Source of the DNA: an uncultured Christensenella sp.
Lineage (GTDB): Bacteria; Bacillota; Clostridia; Christensenellales; Borkfalkiaceae
Direction: 5' to 3'
Length of the DNA: 64,000 nt
NCBI GenBank assembly: GCA_910585685.1
Contig: CAJUEO010000004.1
Coordinates: 83,794 to 147,793, forward strand
Of the stretch, positions 15,656 through 23,356 are shown piece by piece. The first letter of the stretch is position 1, and each line of letters starts with the position of its first letter. Position numbers and translations under genes: made by a program. The notes under the pieces are model-generated. The model had not been told where the DNA came from. It did not search any database and saw only the letters and a list, made by a program, of their open reading frames with translations.

Positions 15656-17710
15656 ATGAATATTACGGCTAAAGAGATCAGAAACGTAGCGGTTATCGGG
15701 CACAGCGGAGAGGGAAAAACTACGCTGTGCGAGGCAATGCTGTTCAACGGCGGAGTTATTGACAGAATGGGCAAGGTCGAGGACGGTACAACCGTTATGG
15801 ACTTTGACGAGCTTGAAAAAGCAAAAAAGACCTCCGTCTACACTTCGGTTGCATACCTTATGTGGAAGGGCATAAAGATAAATTTGCTGGATTTGCCCGG
15901 CTTCTACGACTTCGAGGGGGAACGGCACGAGGGACTTGCGGCTTGCGGCGCGGCGGTACTGGTAATAGGCGCAAACGGCGTGCTGCCCATCGGCGCGGAG
16001 AGCGTGGTTGAATATTGTCTGAAACTCGGCAAACCGCTTGTAATATTTATTAACGGAATGGATAAAGCCAACGCCGACTACACGGGCACGCTAAACGCGT
16101 TGAAAGAGAAATACGCCGGCAAGCTTGCACCCATTCAACTGCCGATTATGGCGGAGGGCAAAATGACGGGCTACTTGAACGCCATTCAGGAAAAAGCTTA
16201 CAAATTCTCCACCCAAGGCCCTCAGGAAATACAAATTCCCGAAGAATTAAGGCAGCAAATGGACGATATGCAGGCGTCGCTTATGGAAACGGCAGCCGAA
16301 AACGACGATATATTGCTTGACAAATATTTCGAGGACGGAAAACTTTCAAAGGACGACACCGTCCACGGAATAAGGCGCGGCATTGCGACGGGCAGTGTAA
16401 TACCCGTTATGGCAGGAAGCGCGCTTCAGAACAGGGGCGTAATAAATTTGCTTGACGAAATAGTAAGATATATGCCCAACGCCAACGAGCGTAAAAATTC
16501 ACTTGCAACGGACATCAACGCGGACGAGATTATCAGTGTTGAATGCGAGGAAAACGCACCGTTTGCCGCGCAGGTATTCAAGACCGTTTACGACTCCTAC
16601 TCGGGCAAGCTAAACTATCTTAAAGTTTTCCGCGGCTGTGTCAAGACGGGTCAGACAGTTTTAAACTCGAACACGGGCGTCGAGGAGAGGGTCGGTCAAC
16701 TTTTCCTTTTAAAGGGCAAAAAGTGCGAACTTGTAAACGAGATTTGCGCCGGAGATATAGGAGCTATAAACAAGCTTACGAGTACGGATACAAACCACAC
16801 CCTGTGCGCGATTGGCACGTCGATACAGTTCGACCCCATACGCTTCCCCCGCCCCTCGCTTTCGCTTGCGGTCAAGTCCGCAAACAAGGGTGACGAGGAC
16901 AAAATGTTTGCCGGCTTTAATAAAATGTGCGAGGAAGACTATACTTTTTCGGTAGAAAAACGCGCCGACACCAACGAGCTTATTTTGAGCGGTCAGGGTG
17001 AAGTTCATATAGAAATGCTTGCAAAAAAACTTAAAGCGCGCTACGGATTAGACGTAATTTTAACCGAGCCGAAAATTCCCTACCGCGAAACCATACGCAC
17101 CGTTGCCGAAGCCGAGGGCAAGCACAAAAAGCAGTCTGGCGGTCACGGACAATACGGGCACTGCAAGGTTCGCTTCGAGCCGTGCGAGGCTGAATTTGAG
17201 TTTGGGGACGAAGTAGTCGGCGGTGCGGTGCCGCGCCAATATATACCTGCGGTTGAAAAGGGACTTAAAGAATGTATGAGCCGCGGCGTGCTTGCAGAGT
17301 ATCCCGTGACGGGCGTTCGCGCGGTATTGTACGACGGAAGCTATCACGACGTCGACTCGTCGGAAATGGCGTTTAAAGCGGCGGCGGCGCTTGCGTTCAA
17401 AGAGGGAATTAAAAAAGCCAAACCCGTAATTTTAGAGCCGGTTATGAAGCTTAAAGTTTTGGTCGACGGAGAGTATCTGGGCGGAGTTATGGGGGATATT
17501 TCAAAGCGCCGCGGCAGAATTTCGGACAGCAGCGCCGAGGGCGGATTGACTTTGGTTGTTGCAGAAGTTCCGCTTTCGGAAATTACCAAGTACGCAACCG
17601 ACCTGCGCGGACTCACTCGCGGACAGGGCAAATTTACGACAGAGTTTTTGCGCTATGAAGAAGTTCCGCCCCAAGCAGCAGAAAAAATTATAGCCGACAG
17701 TAAAAAATAA
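15656..17710 (+). CDS. elongation factor G paralogue (EF-G2-like translational GTPase)
   Basis: A 684-residue five-domain EF-G-like protein. The P-loop GHSGEGKTT is at residues 15-23; the switch-II motif reads DLPGF instead of DTPGH and the base-recognition motif NGMDKA instead of NKMD. Later blocks are EF-G-like: domain III/IV (RFPRPSLSLAVKSANKGDED, SGQGEVHIEMLAKKLKARYG) and domain V (GVMGDISKRRGRISDSS). This divergent class occurs as a second EF-G in many Clostridia; its step in translation or recycling is not established. It is monocistronic with AAGGGG ahead of the ATG, and is not linked to rpsL-rpsG-tuf, so the canonical fusA is presumably elsewhere. Confidence 0.88.
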   Translation: MNITAKEIRNVAVIGHSGEGKTTLCEAMLFNGGVIDRMGKVEDGTTVMDFDELEKAKKTSVYTSVAYLMWKGIKINLLDLPGFYDFEGERHEGLAACGAAVLVIGANGVLPIGAESVVEYCLKLGKPLVIFINGMDKANADYTGTLNALKEKYAGKLAPIQLPIMAEGKMTGYLNAIQEKAYKFSTQGPQEIQIPEELRQQMDDMQASLMETAAENDDILLDKYFEDGKLSKDDTVHGIRRGIATGSVIPVMAGSALQNRGVINLLDEIVRYMPNANERKNSLATDINADEIISVECEENAPFAAQVFKTVYDSYSGKLNYLKVFRGCVKTGQTVLNSNTGVEERVGQLFLLKGKKCELVNEICAGDIGAINKLTSTDTNHTLCAIGTSIQFDPIRFPRPSLSLAVKSANKGDEDKMFAGFNKMCEEDYTFSVEKRADTNELILSGQGEVHIEMLAKKLKARYGLDVILTEPKIPYRETIRTVAEAEGKHKKQSGGHGQYGHCKVRFEPCEAEFEFGDEVVGGAVPRQYIPAVEKGLKECMSRGVLAEYPVTGVRAVLYDGSYHDVDSSEMAFKAAAALAFKEGIKKAKPVILEPVMKLKVLVDGEYLGGVMGDISKRRGRISDSSAEGGLTLVVAEVPLSEITKYATDLRGLTRGQGKFTTEFLRYEEVPPQAAEKIIADSKK

Positions 17711-17717
17711 AAAAAGC

Positions 17718-17743
17718 AAGCCGCATTTTTAAAAATGCGGCTT
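17718..17743. terminator. bidirectional intrinsic terminator
   Basis: AAGCCGCATTTTT (17718-17730) and AAAAATGCGGCTT (17731-17743) form a long hairpin between convergent genes. T-rich tracts follow on both strands, strongest on the minus strand (seven Ts, then six Ts). Confidence 0.9.
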
Positions 17744-17790
17744 ATCTTTCTTTTAAAAATATAAGCATTTGCTCAATTGACGTGTAAATT

Positions 17791-18741
17791 TTAATAATAA
17801 GTTACAACTATTTCTTCGGGCGGCTCGGCTGTTTCCACCTTTTCAGCGATAAGAACGGGACCTTCGGCACGGTAAACGTCATTATACTGCGTAGTAACCG
17901 TGGCGGTAACAGTCAGCCAATCGCGCGTTTTTACGCCCTTGATAAGATTAGCTATGTTAACCGCAAAGCCGTCGTAGGAAATGTCGGCTTCGCAACAGGT
18001 CATAATATGCCTGCCAAGCACTATAAATCCCTTGGGAACGCGCTTTGAAACTGCCGCCATTCCCTTAAATCTGACCTTTTTACCCTCGTAATCGGCGGCA
18101 TTTTCCGCCAAGTCGCGGTAGAACCAGGCAAAATCCCTGTCCTCGATTTCAATGACGGGCGCGCCCTTATCGAACGGCATAGGGTCCTCGATTTCGTCAA
18201 AGGTAACTTTGCCGCCGACGTATTCATATACAATGTCGGGTCGGCGCGAAATTCCGCGCACTACTTTATGAAAATCAAGCTGTTCAAACTCTCCCTTAAA
18301 GCGGTTAAAAACTACCATTTGCGTCATCTGTATTTTATCGAATACAAGCTGGCGCATATTTTTATTATAGTTTAAAAACGTCGTCGCGTCGAAGAAAGTC
18401 ATAATCTGGTTTATTATCCAGCTTTCGGGCATAGACTCGAAAAACTTTTCCAAAAGCCAAGTGCCGTTGTACTCGACAATTACCCTCTGCACGCCGTATT
18501 TTTCGGTCAGACGGTTCAGGTTTTCCTGCGTTAGCTCGTCCTCGCTTTCAAGCGTTACCTTCGTGACGTATTTTACGTTGAAGCTGTCGGGATTGTATTC
18601 CTCGTCCCCCTCTTCGCAGACGAGAAGCAAAGTCTTTTCTCCCGTATCCATTCTCGGGTCCTCGAGCGTTTCCTGTATAAATTTAGTCTTGCCCGAATCG
18701 AGAAAACCCAAAAAGAGATATACGGCTATTCCCTCGTCCAT
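17791..18741 (-). CDS. CobW-like G3E GTPase with C-terminal DUF1980/TIGR03943-like domain
   Basis: A 316-residue protein. The N-terminal ~190 residues are a G3E-type P-loop domain with Walker A GFLDSGKTKF (about 10-19) but without the CxCC metal motif of metallochaperone GTPases. Residues about 200-300 (VRFKGMAAVSKRVPKGFIVL, then GRHIMTCCEADISYDG and RDWLTVTATV) match the pattern I know from the C-terminal domain of YcgQ-type proteins (DUF1980): a conserved CC-x-AD-like motif and a WV-x-V-x-G-like strand. YcgQ partners with a permease and GTPases in metal handling; a role in zinc or another metal is inference. It begins one base after the stop of the His-rich GTPase; start MDEGIAVYLF at 18739-18741. 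Confidence 0.75.
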   Translation of the reverse strand: MDEGIAVYLFLGFLDSGKTKFIQETLEDPRMDTGEKTLLLVCEEGDEEYNPDSFNVKYVTKVTLESEDELTQENLNRLTEKYGVQRVIVEYNGTWLLEKFFESMPESWIINQIMTFFDATTFLNYNKNMRQLVFDKIQMTQMVVFNRFKGEFEQLDFHKVVRGISRRPDIVYEYVGGKVTFDEIEDPMPFDKGAPVIEIEDRDFAWFYRDLAENAADYEGKKVRFKGMAAVSKRVPKGFIVLGRHIMTCCEADISYDGFAVNIANLIKGVKTRDWLTVTATVTTQYNDVYRAEGPVLIAEKVETAEPPEEIVVTYY

Positions 18742-18742
18742 A

Positions 18743-19852
18743 TTAAACCCCGAACAGAAGAGCAAGCTTTTGCTCGTCGATTTTTGAACCTATTACGCAC
18801 AGTCTGCCCGTGTAAGAAGGCGTGCCTTCGCGAACCTCGGGCTCCCCGGGAACATAGTCGAAATGTATCCACTTGCCGTCGTCCGCCGCAACGATGCCCT
18901 TTGCGCGCAACACAGTGCCGTAACCTTCGTCCGAAAGCGTCGAAAGCATTTTTTCAAGCTCGGCGCGGTTGAACTTTTTGCCCGTTTCAACTCCCCAGCT
19001 TGTAAACACCTCGTCGGCGTGATGATGCTCGTGGTCGTGGTGGTGATGATGTCCGCAACAGCACTCTCCCTCTTCGTGATTGTGCTCATGCTCGTGATGA
19101 TGGTGTCCGCAACAGCCGCCCTCTTCATGGTCGTGGTCGTGATGGTGATGTCCGCAACACTCCCCTTCCTCGTGTTCGTGCTCGTGATGGTGGTGTCCGC
19201 AGCAACATTCTCCGTGATGATGTTCGTGCTCAAGTTCTTCAAGTTCGGACTGCAACGTTACCGAGTGTTCCATTGCAGATAAAATTTCTTTGCCGTCAAG
19301 CTCGTTCCAGGGCGTAGTTACTATAGTTGCCGCGCCGTTCTTCTCGCGTACGAGGTCAACTGCGTTTAAAAGCTTTTCCTGCGAAGTGACGTCGGTGTGG
19401 CTGAACACTATGCAGCAGGCGGTTTGAATTTGGTCGTTGAAAAACTCACCGAAATTCTTCATATATACCTTACACTTAGCCGCGTCCACAACCGCAGTAT
19501 AGGCGTTTATTTTGCAGTCCTTTAAGTTTGCGCCCTCGACGGCGCGTATTACGTCGGAAAGCTTTCCCACGCCCGACGGCTCTATTAAAATACGGTCGGG
19601 GTGATATTCAGCGTACACCTTTTCAAGCGCCTTGGAAAAATCCCCCACAAGCGAACAGCATATACAGCCTGAGTTGAGCTCGTTTATCTTTATACCTGCA
19701 TCCTGTAAAAATCCGCCGTCAATACCTATCTCTCCGAACTCGTTTTCAATTAAAACGAGCTTTTCTCCGACGTATGCTTCCTTTATGAGTTTTTTAATGA
19801 GCGTGGTTTTACCCGCCCCGAGAAAACCCGAAAAAATATCTATTTTAGTCAT
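18743..19852 (-). CDS. CobW/COG0523-family GTPase with four His/Cys-rich metal-binding repeats
   Basis: A 369-residue G3E GTPase. Walker A GFLGAGKTTLIKK is at residues 8-20, the CxCC metal motif GCICCSLVGD at about 62-71, and the CobW C-terminal domain (VLRAKGIVAADDGKWIHFDY) near the end. Between the domains (about 210-285) lie four near-repeats of the form GECCCGHHHHEHEHEE, unusually rich in both Cys and His, suited to storing or sensing zinc, nickel or cobalt. COG0523 members (ZigA, ZagA, YeiR, CobW, HypB relatives) insert metal into client proteins; the client here is unknown. It shares an operon with a second GTPase downstream and a DUF2188 membrane protein upstream. Confidence 0.88.
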   Translation of the reverse strand: MTKIDIFSGFLGAGKTTLIKKLIKEAYVGEKLVLIENEFGEIGIDGGFLQDAGIKINELNSGCICCSLVGDFSKALEKVYAEYHPDRILIEPSGVGKLSDVIRAVEGANLKDCKINAYTAVVDAAKCKVYMKNFGEFFNDQIQTACCIVFSHTDVTSQEKLLNAVDLVREKNGAATIVTTPWNELDGKEILSAMEHSVTLQSELEELEHEHHHGECCCGHHHHEHEHEEGECCGHHHHDHDHEEGGCCGHHHHEHEHNHEEGECCCGHHHHHDHEHHHADEVFTSWGVETGKKFNRAELEKMLSTLSDEGYGTVLRAKGIVAADDGKWIHFDYVPGEPEVREGTPSYTGRLCVIGSKIDEQKLALLFGV

Positions 19853-19865
19853 AAAAATTCACCTC

Positions 19866-20501
19866 TCAATATGTCAGCTTACGGAAAGAGCCGTCCTCTT
19901 TATGTATCATTATTCTTGCGTCCTGATTGTCCGCAAGCGTCTTTGCGTATGCAATTGCCTCCGCCTGTGTGTTGAAAAGCTTAATTGCCTTTGCCGCGCC
20001 CTCGGCTTTTATCTGCCAGCGGTTATCTTCTTTTCGCTTGGCAATATGATATACTTTATTATTGGAAGCCGGCTTTTCTTCGGGCTTTTCCTCTTTTTTA
20101 GCGGCAGGTTTGGGCGTGGGCTTTTTCTCCTCCGCTTTCTTTTCGGCAGACTTAGGCTCGGGCTTCTTTTCCGTCTTTTTTTCCGTGGAAACTTGCCCGT
20201 CCTTTTTATCGGTGGGCTTTTTAGCCGTTGGCTTAGCCTCGGGCTTTTGTTTATTCTCGGTCACGGGTTTTTCTTTGGGCTTCTGCTCCGTGCTTGCCTC
20301 GACAGGTTTACGTTCGACGGGTTTAGCTTTTGCAGGCTTTTCCTCTTGTTCGGACGAGGGCTGATTATCGACAGTTTGACTTTTACGTTTTGTAAATTTA
20401 AAAATTAAAAATATTATAACTGCGGTAACAAGAAAAATCAATGCGACGACAAGCCACACCCACCAGGGAATTTCCAAATTCGATGTTGCGAGAAATCTCA
20501 T
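19866..20501 (-). CDS. membrane-anchored DUF2188 protein with Lys/Pro/Glu-rich linker
   Basis: A 211-residue protein: one transmembrane helix (about residues 12-35, PWWVWLVVALIFLVTAVIIF), a ~110-residue low-complexity linker rich in Lys, Glu, Pro and Ala, and a C-terminal DUF2188 domain (about 148-211: YHIAKRKEDNRWQIKAEGAA, FNTQAEAIAYAKTLAD, IMIHKEDGSFRKLTY). DUF2188 is a small domain of unknown function, possibly nucleic-acid related. The start follows GGAGGGG. It is the first gene of the operon with the two CobW-like GTPases, 13 bases upstream of them. Confidence 0.8.
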   Translation of the reverse strand: MRFLATSNLEIPWWVWLVVALIFLVTAVIIFLIFKFTKRKSQTVDNQPSSEQEEKPAKAKPVERKPVEASTEQKPKEKPVTENKQKPEAKPTAKKPTDKKDGQVSTEKKTEKKPEPKSAEKKAEEKKPTPKPAAKKEEKPEEKPASNNKVYHIAKRKEDNRWQIKAEGAAKAIKLFNTQAEAIAYAKTLADNQDARIMIHKEDGSFRKLTY

Positions 20502-20523
20502 ACAACCCCTCCGTTTTTTATCT

Positions 20524-20552
20524 ATTGTATAACAAAAATATCATAAAATCAA
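20524..20552 (-). promoter_or_regulatory. promoter of the DUF2188-GTPase operon
   Basis: TTGATT (20547-20552) and TACAAT (20524-20529) on the minus strand, 17-base spacer, 22 bases before the start codon. Confidence 0.75.
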
Positions 20553-20566
20553 GCGTTTGGCGCAAT

Positions 20567-20597
20567 TAAAAAGCCCTGCTGTTCGGCAAGGCTTTTG
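20567..20597 (-). terminator. intrinsic terminator after the cyclophilin-like gene
   Basis: On the minus strand AAAAGCC-TTGC pairs with GCA-GGGCTTTTT, followed by TTTTTAATT. It ends the 20607-21548 gene just before the next promoter. Confidence 0.8.
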
Positions 20598-20606
20598 TAA
20601 TACAGT

Positions 20607-21548
20607 TTAATATTGAGTTATTTTAACCGACCTTATGATTATGGGCGTTTTGGGAACGTTAAAGTCCACTGACTTGCCCTTATCTTCCTCCGACTTATTG
20701 GAGAAGTCGTCAAGGTTGTCCACGCGAACAGCCGTCGTAGAATAGAAGTTGCTTGCCGTACCGCCGTGATTGTCGGTTATATACGCCCTTACAGCGTCGA
20801 CAAAATCGTCGAACTCGTCGGTGCTGTCAAGCCTTGCAAACACAGTATAGTTGTTTGCGTTATACGAAGAGGACGTGCCCGTTTGAAGCGCGAACAAAGA
20901 TGTTGCGCAGTTGGTCTTATAGTCAGCCATTATAATCTGATCGGAAGTCGGGGTAACGTAAATCTTTTGCATAGACTTCTTCTCGTAATAGAACATTTTA
21001 AGGCTGCCGTATTCGGCGGAGAGCGCACCCTTTTCTATTTCCTGATGGATATTTTCGTAGAACTCTCCCATGACCGTGGGAAGAGCGTCGGCTGCGTCGA
21101 CAATCTCTTTATCGTCCTTATAGCCGCGGTTAGAGTAGACGGACGGAGTGAGCTTTCCTTCGTTGAACAGCTTCATATACGCGTCCTCTTTCGAGTAATT
21201 TTCCAAATACTCGGTCATCTGGCTCGCGTTTTCGGACAAAGTTGCATACTCGTCCTCGTCATAGCCGTAGCCGCCCGTAAACCAATCGTTGGACGTATAG
21301 TTGTGGATAACCGTATCGTCGTAAAAATTGTTTTCGGCAAGTTCGATAAAATGCCTTACGGTATGAGGATACATATTTCTGTAGAGAGTATAGCTCACTT
21401 CATACGTCTGACCGTTGAACTCGTAAGTTATTTCGGCACGGGGGTGCGACGTTTCAATCGTACACGCGCTTGCGCCTACAACCGAAAAAGTTACGGCGCA
21501 TGCGGAGATAAAACCTATTAAAATTTTTCCAAGTTTCTTGTTTTTCAT
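20607..21548 (-). CDS. cyclophilin-like peptidyl-prolyl isomerase lipoprotein (probable)
   Basis: A 313-residue secreted protein. MKNKKLGKILIGFISACAVT starts a signal peptide ending near Cys29 (GASAC). Residues 37-95 match the cyclophilin N-terminal half: AEITYEFNGQTYEVSYTLYR, then TVRHFIELAENNFYDDTVIH, then DWFTGGYG, corresponding to the family's strand 1, the NF-x-LA helix and the FM-x-QGG strand. The C-terminus TPIIIRSVKITQY is the usual last strand. About 150 residues without similarity are inserted between, and the catalytic arginine and QGG are not kept, so activity is doubtful. There is no Shine-Dalgarno sequence; the -10 box is 14 bases from the ATG. Single-gene unit. Confidence 0.65.
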   Translation of the reverse strand: MKNKKLGKILIGFISACAVTFSVVGASACTIETSHPRAEITYEFNGQTYEVSYTLYRNMYPHTVRHFIELAENNFYDDTVIHNYTSNDWFTGGYGYDEDEYATLSENASQMTEYLENYSKEDAYMKLFNEGKLTPSVYSNRGYKDDKEIVDAADALPTVMGEFYENIHQEIEKGALSAEYGSLKMFYYEKKSMQKIYVTPTSDQIIMADYKTNCATSLFALQTGTSSSYNANNYTVFARLDSTDEFDDFVDAVRAYITDNHGGTASNFYSTTAVRVDNLDDFSNKSEEDKGKSVDFNVPKTPIIIRSVKITQY

Positions 21549-21562
21549 AATTATACCATTTC

Positions 21563-21591
21563 ATTTTAAATGGAATTTATGGTTAAGTCAA
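21563..21591 (-). promoter_or_regulatory. promoter of the cyclophilin-like lipoprotein gene
   Basis: TTGACT (21586-21591) and TAAAAT (21563-21568) on the minus strand, 17-base spacer. Transcription would start about eight bases before the ATG at 21548, leaving no room for a ribosome-binding site. Confidence 0.6.
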
Positions 21592-21621
21592 GCAATTTTA
21601 ATTAAAGCAATCAATTTTTTA

Positions 21622-23346
21622 TTAATATTTATCTCTTTTATAATAGCTCGTGTGCAAAAGCTCGTGCGCCTTGTGTGAATTGGGCGCGCCGAAAAACTCG
21701 GTATAAAGCTTTTCGACAGCAGGGGTTTCGTGCGAGCAGCGCAATTTGTTTTCCCTGTCGCAGTCGTACAGCGCCTGTGCGCGCAGTGTTTTCAAATCGA
21801 CGTTATTGCGAACCTCGTCGTGAACGTAGGGCTGACCGCCGCCGTTTATACAGCCGCCGGGGCAAGCCATTATTTCGACGAAAGTATAATTTTTTTCTCC
21901 GCCCGAAATAAAGTCGAGCACCTTTCTCGCATTACCCAATCCGCTTGCTACGGCAACGCTTATTTTTACGCCGCCCACTTCGTACTGCGCTTCCTTTACT
22001 CCCTCGGTGCCGCGCACCTCTTTAAATTCCGGCGGAGCGCCGCTTCCGCCAAGCTTGACGGCAGCCGTCCTCAGCGCCGCCTCCATAACGCCGCCCGTCG
22101 CGCCGAATATTGCGCCGGCGCCGCTTGCCGAACCGAAAGGCTCGTCGAAGGGAGAGTCGGCAAGATTTGCAAAGTCTATACCTGCTTCCTTTATCATTTT
22201 GGCAAGCTCGCGCGTGGTGAGCGCGGCGTCGGTATAGTGACCGAGCTCGTCACGGGTAACTTCAAACTTTTTAGCCGTGCAGGGAATAACCGACACGACG
22301 TACAAATTTTCGGGTTTTATATTATTTTTCTCGCAATAGTAGGTTTTAAGCAGAGCGGAAAACATCTCCTGCGGAGATTTACAGGTCGACAGGTTGGGTA
22401 TGTACTGCGGATAGTAATGCTCGAGGAATTTGACCCAGCCGGGACAGCAGCTTGTGAACATAGGCGTCGGTTTGCCGTCTTTAAGCCGAGCCAACAGCTC
22501 GTTAGCCTCTTCCATAATAGTCAAATCGGCGGTTATATCCATATTGAAACAGCTTACGTCGCCGAGTTGTTTTATTGCCGTAACCATTTTGCCCTCGACG
22601 TTTGTGCCGACGGGAAGCGAGAACGCCTCCCCGAGCGTAGCCCTTACGGACGGGGCGGTATAGAACACAACCTTTTTATCGGGGTCGACGATTGCGCCCC
22701 ATACGTCGGCAACCGCGCTCTTTTCATACAGTGCGCCTACGGGACAAGCCACCACGCACTGACCGCAGTTTACGCAGGGAGTGAACGCGAGCGACACGTC
22801 GTAAGGAGAGCCTATGACCTTTGCATAGCCGCGGTTTTTGGGACCTATTGCCCCTATCGTCTGGTGCTCGCAAGCCGCAACGCAGCGCGTACACATTATA
22901 CATTTACTGTTGTCGCGCACAACCGAAGCCGACAAATCGTCGATTGGCTTCAAGTCGTGGTCGGTGCCGAACTTATCCTCTTCGGCATTGTATTCGAGCG
23001 CAAGTTTTTGCAGCTCGCAGTTCATCGAACGCACACAGCTCAAACACTTCTTTTTGTGTGTGGAAAGAATTAATTCAATCGTCGTTTTTCTCGACTTTCT
23101 CACTCTCGGCGTGTTGGTGCGAACCTCCATTCCCTCCGAAACGGGATAGACGCACGCAGCGACAAGCCCCCTTGCGCCCGTAGCTTCTACAAGGCACAGC
23201 CTGCAGCTTCCCACGCACTGCACGTCTTTGAGATAGCAAAGCGTAGGTATTCTTACGTTGGCAAGCTTTGCCGCCTGTAAAATAGTAGCCCCTTCGGGAA
23301 CGCTGACGGCAATTCCGTTTATTCTTAAATTAACAAGTTTTGACAT
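21622..23346 (-). CDS. hydA: [FeFe] hydrogenase catalytic subunit HydA (NADH-linked type)
   Basis: A 574-residue enzyme for reversible H2 production. Order of domains: [2Fe-2S] ferredoxin domain (CYLKDVQCVGSCRLC, about 36-50), the His-ligated cluster motif HKKKCLSCVRSMNCELQ (about 92-108), two [4Fe-4S] motifs (CIMCTRCVAACEH; CVNCGQCVVACPVGAL), then the H-cluster domain with L1 TSCCPGW, L2 IPCTAKKFE and L3 MACPGGCINGGGQP, all catalytic cysteines present. Start at 23344-23346 is chosen because GAGGTG lies six bases upstream. It is the last gene of hydC-hydB-hydA, ten bases after hydB, matching electron-bifurcating HydABC of Thermotoga and Clostridia, though HydA lacks a C-terminal extra cluster. 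HndD is the alternative name. Confidence 0.93.
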   Translation of the reverse strand: MSKLVNLRINGIAVSVPEGATILQAAKLANVRIPTLCYLKDVQCVGSCRLCLVEATGARGLVAACVYPVSEGMEVRTNTPRVRKSRKTTIELILSTHKKKCLSCVRSMNCELQKLALEYNAEEDKFGTDHDLKPIDDLSASVVRDNSKCIMCTRCVAACEHQTIGAIGPKNRGYAKVIGSPYDVSLAFTPCVNCGQCVVACPVGALYEKSAVADVWGAIVDPDKKVVFYTAPSVRATLGEAFSLPVGTNVEGKMVTAIKQLGDVSCFNMDITADLTIMEEANELLARLKDGKPTPMFTSCCPGWVKFLEHYYPQYIPNLSTCKSPQEMFSALLKTYYCEKNNIKPENLYVVSVIPCTAKKFEVTRDELGHYTDAALTTRELAKMIKEAGIDFANLADSPFDEPFGSASGAGAIFGATGGVMEAALRTAAVKLGGSGAPPEFKEVRGTEGVKEAQYEVGGVKISVAVASGLGNARKVLDFISGGEKNYTFVEIMACPGGCINGGGQPYVHDEVRNNVDLKTLRAQALYDCDRENKLRCSHETPAVEKLYTEFFGAPNSHKAHELLHTSYYKRDKY

Positions 23347-23356
23347 ACCGCACACC

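Noticed and set aside
19017..19215. Tandem repeats in the GTPase gene as a CRISPR-like array
   Set aside because: The repeats are in frame and encode metal-binding residues; spacers are absent. No CRISPR array is seen anywhere in the window.
18863..19282. Hydrophobic open frame opposite the His-rich GTPase
   Set aside because: Met/Val-rich reading of the reverse of His codons (CAT/CAC); an artefact of the repeats.
21730..23073. 447-codon open frame opposite hydA
   Set aside because: It is the antisense shadow of a clear hydrogenase gene; composition and lack of ribosome site show it is not coding.
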